Of a stretch of DNA of 64,000 nt, positions 1-7,658 are shown piece by piece. Location: positions 9,114,001 through 9,178,000 of the forward strand of contig NZ_CP118527.1 of assembly GCF_028885415.1 (NCBI RefSeq), read 5' to 3'. Below the pieces are notes generated by a model that did no database searches, had not been told where the DNA came from, and was given only the letters and a program-made list of their open reading frames with translations. Numbering within the stretch: position 1 is the first letter of the stretch; every line of letters begins with the position of its first letter. The translations under genes were made by a program, and so were the position numbers. This DNA is from Streptomyces coeruleorubidus. Its GTDB lineage: Bacteria; Actinomycetota; Actinomycetes; Streptomycetales; Streptomycetaceae.

Positions 1-2
1 AG

Positions 3-515
3 GTCGAGCTGACGCACTTCGAGAAGGTCGAGGGCATCCCCATGACCCTCGCCGCGAAGGCGACCCGGCTGGCCACGATGATCCGGGACAACCTGGGCCA
101 GGCCATGCAGGGCCTCGCCGTCGTCCCGCTGCTCGCCGGCTACGACCCCGCGGCTGACGAGGGCGGGCGCGGCCGCATCTTCGGCTTCGACGTCGCCGGC
201 GGCCGCTACGAGAAGTTCGGCTTCCACGCCGAGGGCTCCGGCTCGCCGTACGCCCGGGGCGCGTTGAAGAAACTGTTCCGCCCGGGCATGTCCCGGCGCG
301 AGGCGGCCCTGGCCGCGCTCCAGGCGCTGTACGACGCGGCCGACGACGACTCCGCGACCGGCGGCCCGGACATCACCCGCCGTATCTACCCCGTCGTGTC
401 CGTCATCACCGAGGACGGATTCGAGCGGCTGCCGGAGGCGGAGACGGAGGAGCTCAGTCGCGAGATGGTCGAGCAGCGCCGCAGCCGGCCGGACGGACCG
501 AACGCCGCGGTGTGA
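3..515 (+). CDS. prcB: 20S proteasome beta subunit, C-terminal part (5' end outside window)
   Basis: Catalytic beta subunit of the actinobacterial 20S proteasome, which degrades pupylated proteins in the cytoplasm. Only the last ~170 residues are present; the N-terminal propeptide and active-site threonine lie upstream of the window. The visible part has the conserved beta-subunit stretches [40 protein letters not shown] and [16 protein letters not shown]. Position 42 offers an internal ATG, but the frame is open to the window edge and reads as proteasome throughout, so the gene continues leftwards. In Streptomyces prcB is normally followed directly by prcA. Here a metal permease follows instead, and the sequence differs clearly from the usual Streptomyces PrcB, so this may be a second copy. 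Confidence 0.9.
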   Translation, partial: VELTHFEKVEGIPMTLAAKATRLATMIRDNLGQAMQGLAVVPLLAGYDPAADEGGRGRIFGFDVAGGRYEKFGFHAEGSGSPYARGALKKLFRPGMSRREAALAALQALYDAADDDSATGGPDITRRIYPVVSVITEDGFERLPEAETEELSREMVEQRRSRPDGPNAAV

Positions 516-561
516 CATACCGCCGCGGGGGCGTGTGACACCCCACCGTGGGGCGCCCGGT

Positions 562-600
562 CCCGCGGAGTTTTCGGTTCCCCCGCGGAGTTTTCGGTTC
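562..600 (+). repeat. Tandem 19-bp direct repeat ahead of the metal permease
   Basis: The 19-base unit cccgcggagttttcggttc occurs twice, at 562-580 and 582-600, one base apart (period 20, about two helical turns). It lies upstream of the likely promoter of the permease gene. It could be a duplicated regulator site or a slippage product; nothing in the sequence decides this. Confidence 0.7.
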
Positions 601-627
601 CATGGACAAGACCTGTCGCGGGCTTTA

Positions 628-644
628 CTGCACATGTGTTGCAG
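628..644 (+). promoter_or_regulatory. Probable Nur (nickel uptake regulator) box
   Basis: The site reads CTGCAC-ATGTG-TTGCAG, two TGCA half-sites six bases long separated by five bases. This matches the form recalled for Streptomyces Nur boxes (tTGCaa-N5-ttGCAa). It lies 66 bases before the start codon of a NiCoT-family permease, the sort of gene Nur represses when nickel is plentiful. Binding is inferred from sequence and context only. Confidence 0.5.
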
Positions 645-709
645 GTGCCGGAGGATGGCGCGAGGCTGTTTCCCGCAGCCGTCCGTCCGACAGAAGGACC
701 TTCCCCCCG

Positions 710-1870
710 ATGACGGCCGCCCCTGAGTCCACTCCGCCCCTCCCCGCCACGGCTTCCGCCCAGCGCACGGCCCGGCACCGCGTCCGCACCTCCATGACGC
801 GGCAGGAGTGGACCAGGGTCGGGGGGATGGCCGCGGTCATCGTGGCCCTGCACGTGATCGGCTGGTTCACCCTCGTCGCGATCGTCGCCCCCGAGCACCG
901 CACCATCGGCACACAGACCTTCGGCGTCGGCATCGGCGTCACCGCGTACACGCTCGGCATGCGGCACGCCTTCGACGCCGACCACATCGCCGCCATCGAC
1001 AACACCACCCGCAAGCTGATGGGCGAGGGGCAGCGCCCGCTGTCGGTCGGCTTCTGGTTCTCCCTCGGCCACTCCAGCGTCGTCTTCGTCCTGGCCTTCC
1101 TGCTCACCCTCGGCGTGAAGACCCTGGCCGGACCGGTGCGCGACGACGGCTCCGCGCTGCACGACGTCACCGGCCTGATCGGTACGACCGTCTCCGGGAC
1201 GTTCCTCTACCTCATCGCGGCCGTCAACCTCGTCGTCCTCGCCGGCATCTGGAAGGTGTTCCGCAGCATGCGCTCGGGCCACTACGACGAGGCCGCCCTG
1301 GAGGAGCAGCTGAACAACCGCGGCTTCATGAACCGCCTCCTGGGCCGTGTCATGAAGTCGGTCTCCAAACCCGGGCAGGTGTACCCGCTGGGCGTCCTCT
1401 TCGGCCTCGGCTTCGACACCGCCACCGAGATCGCCCTGCTCGTCCTGGCCGGCTCCGGCGCCGCCTCCGGCCTGCCCTGGTACGCGATCCTGTGCCTGCC
1501 CGTCCTGTTCGCCGCCGGGATGTGCCTCCTCGACACCATCGACGGCACGTTCATGAACTTCGCCTATGGCTGGGCCTTCTCCAAGCCGGTCCGCAAGGTC
1601 TACTACAACCTCACGATCACCGGCCTGTCCGTCGCCGTGGCCCTGCTCATCGGGACCGTCGAACTCCTCGGCCTGCTCGTGGAGCGGCTCGGCCTGCACG
1701 GTCCCTTCTGGGACTGGATCGCCGGCCTCGACCTCAACGTCCTCGGTTACGTCGTCGTAGGGCTCTTCGTCGCCACCTGGGTGGTGGCGCTGCTGGTGTG
1801 GAGGTTCGCGCGCATCGAGGAGAAGTGGACAGGGGACCTGGCCCGGCCGGGAGGCGGTGTCACTCCATGA
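710..1870 (+). CDS. NiCoT-family nickel/cobalt permease (HoxN/NixA type)
   Basis: Integral membrane permease for Ni2+ or Co2+, 386 residues. The family signature is present around residues 85-98 (RHAFDADHIAAIDN, with the His/Asp residues that select the metal), as is the second motif GLGFDTATEIALL. About eight hydrophobic segments are visible, with a charged cytoplasmic loop (SMRSGHYDEAALEEQLN). The ATG at 710 is chosen because GAAGGA precedes it at 693-698; reading further upstream would add an Arg/Cys-rich leader with no membrane character. The usual customers are nickel enzymes such as Ni-superoxide dismutase and urease, or cobalamin synthesis; none is in this window. A Nur-like box lies upstream, so nickel repression is the likely control. 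Nickel versus cobalt cannot be told from sequence. Confidence 0.9.
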   Translation: MTAAPESTPPLPATASAQRTARHRVRTSMTRQEWTRVGGMAAVIVALHVIGWFTLVAIVAPEHRTIGTQTFGVGIGVTAYTLGMRHAFDADHIAAIDNTTRKLMGEGQRPLSVGFWFSLGHSSVVFVLAFLLTLGVKTLAGPVRDDGSALHDVTGLIGTTVSGTFLYLIAAVNLVVLAGIWKVFRSMRSGHYDEAALEEQLNNRGFMNRLLGRVMKSVSKPGQVYPLGVLFGLGFDTATEIALLVLAGSGAASGLPWYAILCLPVLFAAGMCLLDTIDGTFMNFAYGWAFSKPVRKVYYNLTITGLSVAVALLIGTVELLGLLVERLGLHGPFWDWIAGLDLNVLGYVVVGLFVATWVVALLVWRFARIEEKWTGDLARPGGGVTP

Positions 1871-2033
1871 CGGCGACGGCGTACCCGAACGCGAGGGCCA
1901 CCGCCAGGAGGACGACGGCCACCGCGCAGCCGAGCACCCCCGTCACCGCGGCGATCGCGATCCAGCCGGCCCGCGCCACGCGCTCGGACCGCCGGACCAC
2001 GTCGTCGTCCTCGTACAGGCCCTCATCAGTCAT
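1860..2033 (-). CDS. Small single-span membrane protein, function unknown
   Basis: 57 residues: an acidic N-terminus (MTDEGLYEDDDVVRRSERVARAGW is the cytoplasmic-type segment, residues 1-24) followed by one long Ala/Val/Leu membrane helix. The ATG at 2033 has GGGAGG eight bases ahead on the minus strand. The 3' end overlaps the end of the convergent metal permease by 11 bases. No motif suggests a function. A longer reading from 2228 would add an uncharacteristic Ser/Arg-rich leader and is not favoured. Confidence 0.65.
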   Translation of the reverse strand: MTDEGLYEDDDVVRRSERVARAGWIAIAAVTGVLGCAVAVVLLAVALAFGYAVAVME

Positions 2034-2163
2034 GACGCCCTCCCGGACGGCGAACCTACCGCAGGGTGATGCGTCCGCCGAGGTTAGAGCCCGCGTAACG
2101 GGAAACGCGGAACGGGCACGTGAGACGAACGAGTCGACGCAGCGCGACAGGGAGGCAGAAGTG

Positions 2164-2670
2164 ATGGGCACGGAACCGATGCGCCCCGAACCGATGGCGG
2201 ACGACGCGTACCAGCCCACCGGGAGCAACGAGGAGCAGGAGGACGCCGCGCCGCTGGACCTCCAGGACGCCGTCGACGAACGGACCTACGACGACACCCT
2301 CGACGAGGGCTACTCCCCGCCGGAGAAGCCGCTCGGCGTCACCAAGCGCGGCACCACCGCCGCCGAGCAGCACGACGGCGAGACCCTCGACGAACGCCTC
2401 TCCCAGGAGGTCCCCGACGTGTCCGCCGAGCCCGCCGGGGACGGCGTGGGCGACAGCCTCGACAGCGACGGCGAACCGGTCGACCCGGAAGCGGGCACCG
2501 AACGTGCGGGCCGCCTGGTCGCCCCGGACGAGGGCGCCCACCCCGACACGACGAAGGAGACCGTCGCGACGGACGTCGGCATCGACGGGGGCGCGGCCGG
2601 TGCGGAGGAGGCGGCGGTACACGTGGTGGAGGACGACAGCGACCTGCCGGAGGACGACGACAGGGCGTGA
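2164..2670 (+). CDS. DUF5709-type acidic protein
   Basis: 168-residue, very acidic, probably largely disordered cytoplasmic protein. It carries the hallmark stretch of the DUF5709 family: DxxLDEGYSPPEKPLGV, then GTTAAEQHDGETLDERLSQEVPD (roughly residues 40-82), followed by an Asp/Glu/Gly-rich tail ending DLPEDDDRA. The ATG at 2164 is preferred over the GTG at 2161 because GGGAGG at 2150-2155 is eight bases from the ATG. It is divergent from the small membrane protein and ends in a strong bidirectional hairpin. The family is common in Streptomyces and has no established role. Confidence 0.8.
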   Translation: MGTEPMRPEPMADDAYQPTGSNEEQEDAAPLDLQDAVDERTYDDTLDEGYSPPEKPLGVTKRGTTAAEQHDGETLDERLSQEVPDVSAEPAGDGVGDSLDSDGEPVDPEAGTERAGRLVAPDEGAHPDTTKETVATDVGIDGGAAGAEEAAVHVVEDDSDLPEDDDRA

Positions 2671-2724
2671 CCCGCAGGGCGTCGCGCGTCATGGAGAGCC
2701 GTGTGACGCGCGACGCCCTGCGGG
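2671..2724. terminator. Bidirectional terminator, 21-bp perfect stem
   Basis: Arms 2671-2691 and 2704-2724 are perfect complements (GC-rich, 21 bp) around a 12-base loop. The hairpin lies exactly between the stop codons of two convergent genes, starting one base after the DUF5709 stop, so it can serve both strands. There is no U-tract, as is usual in Streptomyces. Confidence 0.85.
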
Positions 2725-2730
2725 GAAGGG

Positions 2731-2937
2731 CTACGGCAGCAGCTTCTCCAGCGCGGCCGGGCCCTCCGCTGCCAGCTTGCGCTTGGCCCATTCCAGGTTG
2801 CGCGGGGTGAGGTCCTTGCCTGAGGCGAGGACGAGGTCCTCCGGTGACACGTCGGTGCCGGTGCGGGCGTGGAGCAGGCGGTCCGGGGTGGTGCTGTCCT
2901 CGGGCGGCCGGGACGCGTGGGGCTGTGACGTCGACAT
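2731..2937 (-). CDS. Small conserved hypothetical protein
   Basis: 68 residues beginning MSTSQPHASRPPED. A disordered N-terminus is followed by a conserved-looking segment (HARTGTDVSPEDLVLASGKD, LTPRNLEWAKRKLAAEGPAALEK). The ATG at 2937 is supported by AGGAGC ten bases ahead; the alternative start at 3006 would add residues that do not look coding. The pattern resembles small Streptomyces proteins of unknown function. Soluble, no catalytic motif seen. Confidence 0.6.
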   Translation of the reverse strand: MSTSQPHASRPPEDSTTPDRLLHARTGTDVSPEDLVLASGKDLTPRNLEWAKRKLAAEGPAALEKLLP

Positions 2938-3006
2938 GTTCTCTGCTCCTAGGGTCCGGATCGCTGGTGCGGCCCCGGTGCGGAAAATCGGGTCCGATAT
3001 CACCAT

Positions 3007-3500
3007 TCAACGCGGGAGCCCAGCGTGCATCCGGAGAGCCCCGGCCGCTGCGCCGGCCCCCCACCAGCTCGCGGGAAACCCGCCGAGGGATCCCGTCGGA
3101 ATCCAGCCGGCCCTCGGCCGAGCGTCCCACCGGCGGCCGACCGGAACTCCCTCCGGGAGCTGGCTGGAAGTCCCCAGAAGCCGGCCGGGAGCCGGCCCGG
3201 TGGCGGCCGGAAGGCGGGCGTGATTTCCGCGCGGGGGTCCCGGTCTCCCCACCGGAACCTTCACCGGCAGCTCGCCAGATGCCCTGCCGAGACCCTCACC
3301 GGAGGAGCGCCCGAAGCCTGCAGGAAGCCAGCCGGGAGGCGCTCGGAAGACCCCGCCGATGCCGGCCACGAGTCGGCTGGAAGTCCGCCGGGGCCGGCCG
3401 GGAGCTGACAGGAAGCCCTGCCGAGCCCTCCAACCGGAAGCCCACCTCAAGCCCGCCGGGAGCCCGCAGGGAGTCGGCCGGACGGACAGAAGCTTTTCCC
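3007..3500. repeat. Degenerate GC-rich repeat tract, no convincing gene
   Basis: Half a kilobase filled with variants of short units such as ccgggagc, ggaagcc and gccggc. The clearest copy pair is a 31-base unit at 3162-3192 and 3375-3405 with only four differences. All six frames are dominated by Arg, Pro, Gly and Ser with no domain. It separates two genes on the minus strand, so transcription from 4674 could run into it. I see no protein-coding signal here. Confidence 0.5.
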
Positions 3501-3543
3501 ATGCGCACACACGTGTGCGTACGACCGTGCGACTCCGCCGCCG

Positions 3544-4674
3544 TCAGCGCAGCCCGCTCCGCGGACGGGGCGCGAGCACGAGCATCGTGACGTCGTCCCG
3601 GATGTCCGGGCAGTACCGGACCAGGTCGGTCCACACCCGCTCGGCCAGCGCGGCCGGGTCCTCGTCGGCGAGGCCCGGCAGCCGCTCGGCCAGGGGATAG
3701 AAGGCCCCGCCGGCGTCCCTGGCCTCGGTGACACCGTCGGACGCGAGGAACAGCCGGTCACCGGCCCGCAGCCGCACCGAGACGACCCTCGGCGGAGTGA
3801 CCTCGGCGAGGCCCAGCCCCAGCGGCGTGCACGGCTCGACGTCCAGCTCGACGGCCAGCCCGTCCCGCAGCAACAGCGGCCCGGCCTGCCCGCACGCCAC
3901 GATCCGCACCACACGCGCGTCGGCGGAGAAGTCCAGCAGCACCGCCGTCGCGAACAACTCGGCATGCGGCTCGCCCGCGGAGTCCACCGCCAGCCTCCGG
4001 TCGAGCCGGGCCGCCACCGCCTCCGGATCCGGCTGGTCCAGCACCGCCTCCCGGAACGCCCCCAGCAGCGACGCGACCGTGGCGACCGCCGACAGCCCGT
4101 GCCCCTGCACATCGCCCATGACCGCCCGTACGCCGTAGGGGCCCGCGCGTACGTCGAAGAAGTCGCCCCCGACCAGCGTCCCGCTCTGCGCGGCCCGGTA
4201 CAGCCCCGCACACCGCACCGGCCCGACCCGCTCCGGCAGCGGCGGCACCACGGCCCGCTGCGCGACCTCGGCGACGGACCGCTCGGTGACCAGCTGCGCG
4301 TCACGCCTGCTGCGCACGAACGACAGCAGCACGCTCAGCGCCGCCACGAAGCAGACGGTCAGCAGATCGGTGCTGCCGGGGTTGTCCAGACGGAAGACGG
4401 GCACCGTCAGCACGACCACCGCCAGCGCGCCGAGCACCGCCGTCACGACCGGCCCGTGCGCCAGCACGGCCAGCGGCGGGATCGCACCCAGCAGGAAGCC
4501 GATGTCCAGCGGCTCCGGACTGATCAGCTCCGCCGTGCACACGCCCGCCAGCAGCACGGACGGCAGCATCCGCGCCCAGACCGGCGGCGGTGCGCCGCGC
4601 AGCCAGCCCCGCCGGTCCAGATCCCGGTCCCGGTCCCTGCCCCGGCGCGGCAGCCGGGCGCGCGCACTGCTCAC
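3544..4674 (-). CDS. Membrane-anchored SpoIIE-type PP2C serine/threonine phosphatase
   Basis: 376 residues. Three to four hydrophobic segments lie between residues ~35 and ~120, then a linker and a SpoIIE/RsbU-type phosphatase domain (~150-372). The metal-binding motifs are visible: GGDFFDV at 169-175, GDVQGHG at 187-193, SDGVTEARD, and a final DDVTMLVL. Such enzymes dephosphorylate anti-anti-sigma factors and so release alternative sigma factors in response to a membrane signal. No PAS, GAF or HATPase domain is present, so sensing would have to come from the membrane part. Start is GTG at 4674; the ribosome site is weak. No partner anti-sigma gene is adjacent. Confidence 0.88.
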   Translation of the reverse strand: MSSARARLPRRGRDRDRDLDRRGWLRGAPPPVWARMLPSVLLAGVCTAELISPEPLDIGFLLGAIPPLAVLAHGPVVTAVLGALAVVVLTVPVFRLDNPGSTDLLTVCFVAALSVLLSFVRSRRDAQLVTERSVAEVAQRAVVPPLPERVGPVRCAGLYRAAQSGTLVGGDFFDVRAGPYGVRAVMGDVQGHGLSAVATVASLLGAFREAVLDQPDPEAVAARLDRRLAVDSAGEPHAELFATAVLLDFSADARVVRIVACGQAGPLLLRDGLAVELDVEPCTPLGLGLAEVTPPRVVSVRLRAGDRLFLASDGVTEARDAGGAFYPLAERLPGLADEDPAALAERVWTDLVRYCPDIRDDVTMLVLAPRPRSGLR

Positions 4675-4767
4675 ACCACCACGCTGCTACGCCCCACCCG
4701 GCGCCGCACTCCGGGCCCGCGCCGCCGCGGACGGCCGCAGGCGGCGGCCGCAAGGGGCGCGGGCCCG

Positions 4768-4874
4768 CTAGAACGGAGTGAGGGGCAGCCGCAGCCCCGT
4801 CGGCGCCGGCCAGGGCGACCGCGTAGTCGGTGAAGCCGTCGGGCCCGTTGTCCGACAGGGCCACCGGGGCCAGG
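4768..4874 (-). pseudogene. Possible 3' remnant of a lost gene
   Basis: On the minus strand one frame reads TDTLAPVALSDNGPDGFTDY followed by AVALAGADG, which looks like real protein. A single-base shift lets it continue as LRLPLTPF and stop at the TAG at 4768-4770. No start or upstream part exists. I read it as the frameshifted tail of a deleted gene, but cannot name the family; chance cannot be excluded. Confidence 0.25.
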
Positions 4875-4971
4875 GTGTCCGTTTTTGAGAACGCCCTCGC
4901 GGATCCGTGTCACGGGGCCTAGGACGGGCAGCGCCCCCGCCAACCCCCGTCTGCCACGCAAGAAACCTTTG

Positions 4972-5030
4972 CTTGAGGCGCCACTTGGGACATCGGCGGT
5001 CGCTCAACCGCCTCTTGAGGGCCACTTGAG
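4972..5030. promoter_or_regulatory. Direct repeats flanking an inverted repeat upstream of a leader ORF
   Basis: Two near-identical elements, CTTGAGGCGCCACTTGGG (4972-4989) and CTTGAGGGCCACTTGAG (5014-5030), are spaced 42 bases start to start, four helical turns. Between them is GGCGGT-cgctca-ACCGCC (4995-5012). The remaining intergenic DNA from 4875 to 5118 holds no gene I can support. The layout suggests a cooperative regulator site for the gene(s) starting at 5119/5221. Confidence 0.4.
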
Positions 5031-5118
5031 CCGCGTCAGAAAAGCGATGGACGGTCCGTCTGCGATCCCGTAGCGTGTCGGCGTCACGCCCCGAGACCCG
5101 TGGAAGGAGGGCAGAGCC

Positions 5119-5175
5119 GTGCGGTTCACACACCTTCAGCGCTCCCTGCCCCTCATCCCGGCGTGCCTCGACTGA
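5119..5175 (+). CDS. Putative 18-codon leader ORF
   Basis: A GTG at 5119 sits nine bases after a strong GGAGG (5103-5111 region gaaggaggg) and opens an 18-residue reading frame, MRFTHLQRSLPLIPACLD, ending at 5175. The stop lies 45 bases before the start of the acetyltransferase. Ribosome site quality and position are those of a leader peptide, but no attenuator structure is evident and the peptide is unlike any leader I recognise with confidence. Confidence 0.3.
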   Translation: MRFTHLQRSLPLIPACLD

Positions 5176-5220
5176 CCTCACCGGGAGCGCTCTCCGCAGC
5201 ATGCATCCCGGAGGAATTCC

Positions 5221-6126
5221 GTGACCGATGTGGTCATCCGCGCGCTCGACGCGAGCGACGCCGATCTCTTCGACACCCTGCCCGATCCGCTGGGCGCCCG
5301 TGAGGGCCACCGGCTGACCCGGCACCGCCCCGACTGGAAGCGCGTGGCCCTGCGCGACGGCAGGGTCGTGGCCCGCGGCGCCTGGTGGGGCGGCCCCGAC
5401 GACACCAAGCCCGTCAACCTCAACTGGTTCGACGTGGCGGACGGCGAGGAGGAAGCGGGCGCCGCACTCCTGCGCTCCGCCCCCTGGCAGGTGGAACTGG
5501 AACTGAACCTGCCCGAGGACTGGCGCGACGACCCCGCCCTGCGCACCGCGGCCGAGACCCGCTTCACCGCCGCACGGAAGGCCGGCTACGACCTCCTGGT
5601 GGAACGCCTGTTGTACCGGTGGACCCCGGACCACGGTCTGCCCGAGCGGCCCGGGCGCCTGGTGTTCCGCGCCGAACCGGACGACGCCGTGTTCTTCGAC
5701 GCGCTGCGCCGCATCCACTCCGTCACGCTGGACGCCCACGCGCTGAAGGCCATCGAGCAGGGCGGACTCGACCAGGCGGCCCAGGAGGAACTCGACTTCT
5801 TCCACTGGTGCCCCTCGCCCCGCGAGTGGTGGCAGGTCGCGTACACACCGCAGGGCGAACCGGTCGGCATCCACATCCCGGCCCACAATCCGACGGGCCC
5901 GTGCATCGGCTTCATCGGGGTCCTGCCCGACCAGCGCGGCCACGGCTACGCCTACGACCTCCTGGCCGAGTGCACGCACTTCCTGGCCGGTCAGGGCGCG
6001 GACTTCATCGCCGCCGCCACGGACCAGGGCAACTTCCCCATGGCCGCGAACTTCACGAAGGCCGGTTTCCCGGTGGTGAAGGAACGGCTCAACTTCGACC
6101 CGCCGCAGGACGGCCGTACGGCCTGA
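5221..6126 (+). CDS. GNAT-family N-acetyltransferase
   Basis: 301-residue soluble acetyltransferase. The C-terminal half holds the acetyl-CoA pyrophosphate loop (GVLPDQRGHGYAYDLL, about residues 238-253) followed by the usual asparagine-containing strand (ATDQGNFPMAANFTKAGF). The N-terminal half looks like a degenerate second GNAT lobe, as in tandem-GNAT proteins. GTG at 5221 follows GGAGGA at 5210-5215. The substrate is unknown. The next gene follows at 75 bases and may be cotranscribed. Confidence 0.8.
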   Translation: MTDVVIRALDASDADLFDTLPDPLGAREGHRLTRHRPDWKRVALRDGRVVARGAWWGGPDDTKPVNLNWFDVADGEEEAGAALLRSAPWQVELELNLPEDWRDDPALRTAAETRFTAARKAGYDLLVERLLYRWTPDHGLPERPGRLVFRAEPDDAVFFDALRRIHSVTLDAHALKAIEQGGLDQAAQEELDFFHWCPSPREWWQVAYTPQGEPVGIHIPAHNPTGPCIGFIGVLPDQRGHGYAYDLLAECTHFLAGQGADFIAAATDQGNFPMAANFTKAGFPVVKERLNFDPPQDGRTA

Positions 6127-6200
6127 CGCGACCGGCCGCTGTCAGTGCCGGGTGGCAAGCCAGCGGCCACAGTGATCCATCCGGGGCGACGGAGGCGGGC

Positions 6201-6554
6201 GTGGGTTTCAAGGGCCAGGTGTGGCAGGTGCACAGTGCCGGGCGGGAAGCGGACGGAGCGGTCGGGGAGATCCTGATCGAGGAGGCCGACTTCCCCTGGC
6301 TCTCGGGCCGCTTCACCCCCGGCCCGGCCTTCGACTCCGTCCGCGACCTGTTCGCACAGGAACTCGCCCTGGCCAGACAGGACCACGACCGGCTCTGGGA
6401 GGAATGGGAGCGCGTCTACGCCGAGATCACCAGACGCGTCTCCCTCTCTTCCCCGGACGGCCCGGTCCCCGCGTTCCTGCTGCATATCGAGGGCGGCGAG
6501 GCCTGGTTCCGCTGGAGTGACGAGCCCGACGAGGACCTTGCGGACACCCCCTAG
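6201..6554 (+). CDS. Conserved hypothetical protein
   Basis: 117 residues, soluble, acidic, rich in Trp and Glu (EEADFPWLSGRFTPGPAF, RLWEEWERVYAEI, EGGEAWFRWSDEP). GTG at 6201 follows GGAGG at 6191-6195. It lies 74 bases after the acetyltransferase, same strand, and its stop codon overlaps the stop of the convergent oxidoreductase. No motif points to a function. Confidence 0.65.
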   Translation: MGFKGQVWQVHSAGREADGAVGEILIEEADFPWLSGRFTPGPAFDSVRDLFAQELALARQDHDRLWEEWERVYAEITRRVSLSSPDGPVPAFLLHIEGGEAWFRWSDEPDEDLADTP

Positions 6555-7435
6555 CGCGCGCCGCCGTTCAGCAGGTCCTGGGCCGCTGTGAGGATCTCGG
6601 TGACCCGGAGGCCGAACGCCGCGTCGCACGCGTGCGGGCGGCCGGTCCGGGCGGCGGCGAGCAGGGCGTCCGCGGCCCGCTTGAGGGCGGGGACCGCTCC
6701 GTCGGAGCTGTCCGGCAGCACCGCGACCCCGGCCTCCCCCCGGAGCTCGACGGCGGCACCCGACGCGGCGGGCGGTGCCGTCAGGCTCAGGGTGAGGGTG
6801 CTCGACGCACCGCCGGTGTGGTCGAGGACGACATGGGCCGTGTCCCCGGGGCCGTACGCGGCCGCCGTCACGCGTCGCACGTCGCCGAGCACCGGCAGCA
6901 GCACGGACAGGGCGTGCGGGCCGACGTCCCACAGGGCGCCCTTCTCCCGCCGCCATGGCGTCGCGAAGGGGCTCTCGCTGGTGAACACCGCCCCGAGCCA
7001 CTGCGCACGCCCCGTGAACCAGCCCGGCACCGCCGCCTGCTCGGTGATCCACGCCTGCGGCCCGGGCTGGAAGCGGGTCGTGAAGAACACGACCGAGGCG
7101 ACCCCGGCCTCCTCGGCGGCCTCGACCACGGCCCGTCCCTGCTCCACCGTCGGCGCCAGGGGCTTGTCGAGCAGCAGATGACACCCGGCCCGCGCCGCCC
7201 GCACGGCGAGCCCGGCCTGCACGTCCGGAGGCAGTGCCACGGCGACCGCGTCCACGTCGGCGAACAGCTCGTCGACGTCGTCGTACGACCGGACACCGTG
7301 CCGCTCGGCCAGCTCCTTCGCTGCCTCCGGGCGGCGTCCCCACACACCGGCGAAATCGAGCTCGTCGTGCCCGCTCAGTGCGGGTGCGTGGGCTATCCGC
7401 GCCCACGGGCCGGTGCCGAGCAGTCCTATGCGCAT
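6551..7435 (-). CDS. Gfo/Idh/MocA-family NAD(P)-dependent oxidoreductase
   Basis: 294 residues. A Rossmann fold opens the protein (MRIGLLGTGPWARIAHAPAL, GxGxxA type). The family motif DKPLAPT with its conserved Lys-Pro is near residue 93, and the C-terminal half-barrel contains WDVGPHALSVLL, with the usual catalytic Asp/His positions. Family members oxidise or reduce sugars, inositols or imino acids. ATG at 7435 has GGAGAGG upstream. The 3' end meets the convergent 6201-6554 gene with stop codons overlapping. Its substrate cannot be read from sequence. Confidence 0.85.
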   Translation of the reverse strand: MRIGLLGTGPWARIAHAPALSGHDELDFAGVWGRRPEAAKELAERHGVRSYDDVDELFADVDAVAVALPPDVQAGLAVRAARAGCHLLLDKPLAPTVEQGRAVVEAAEEAGVASVVFFTTRFQPGPQAWITEQAAVPGWFTGRAQWLGAVFTSESPFATPWRREKGALWDVGPHALSVLLPVLGDVRRVTAAAYGPGDTAHVVLDHTGGASSTLTLSLTAPPAASGAAVELRGEAGVAVLPDSSDGAVPALKRAADALLAAARTGRPHACDAAFGLRVTEILTAAQDLLNGGAR

Positions 7436-7658
7436 GCCGTCGCCTCTCCACGGTGCCCTGAACAGCCGACGGCCGTTCCTCGGCCGCCCGCTCGCCGAAG
7501 AGCGTGTCATACGGAACCGGCCGCGGGGAGTCCAGGCAGGGGACTCGGGCGGTTCCGCTGCCGGGAGGCGGGAAAAGGCCTTCGTTGCGGGGTCAACCGG
7601 ACCGGGGCCGACTTTGGGCTGCTGCGCCGTCGCATCGGCAGTCGGCACGAAGCCGGCC

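Noticed and set aside
515..709. A cobalamin riboswitch ahead of the Ni/Co permease
   Set aside because: No B12-box or long conserved leader could be found; the TGCA half-site pair explains regulation better.
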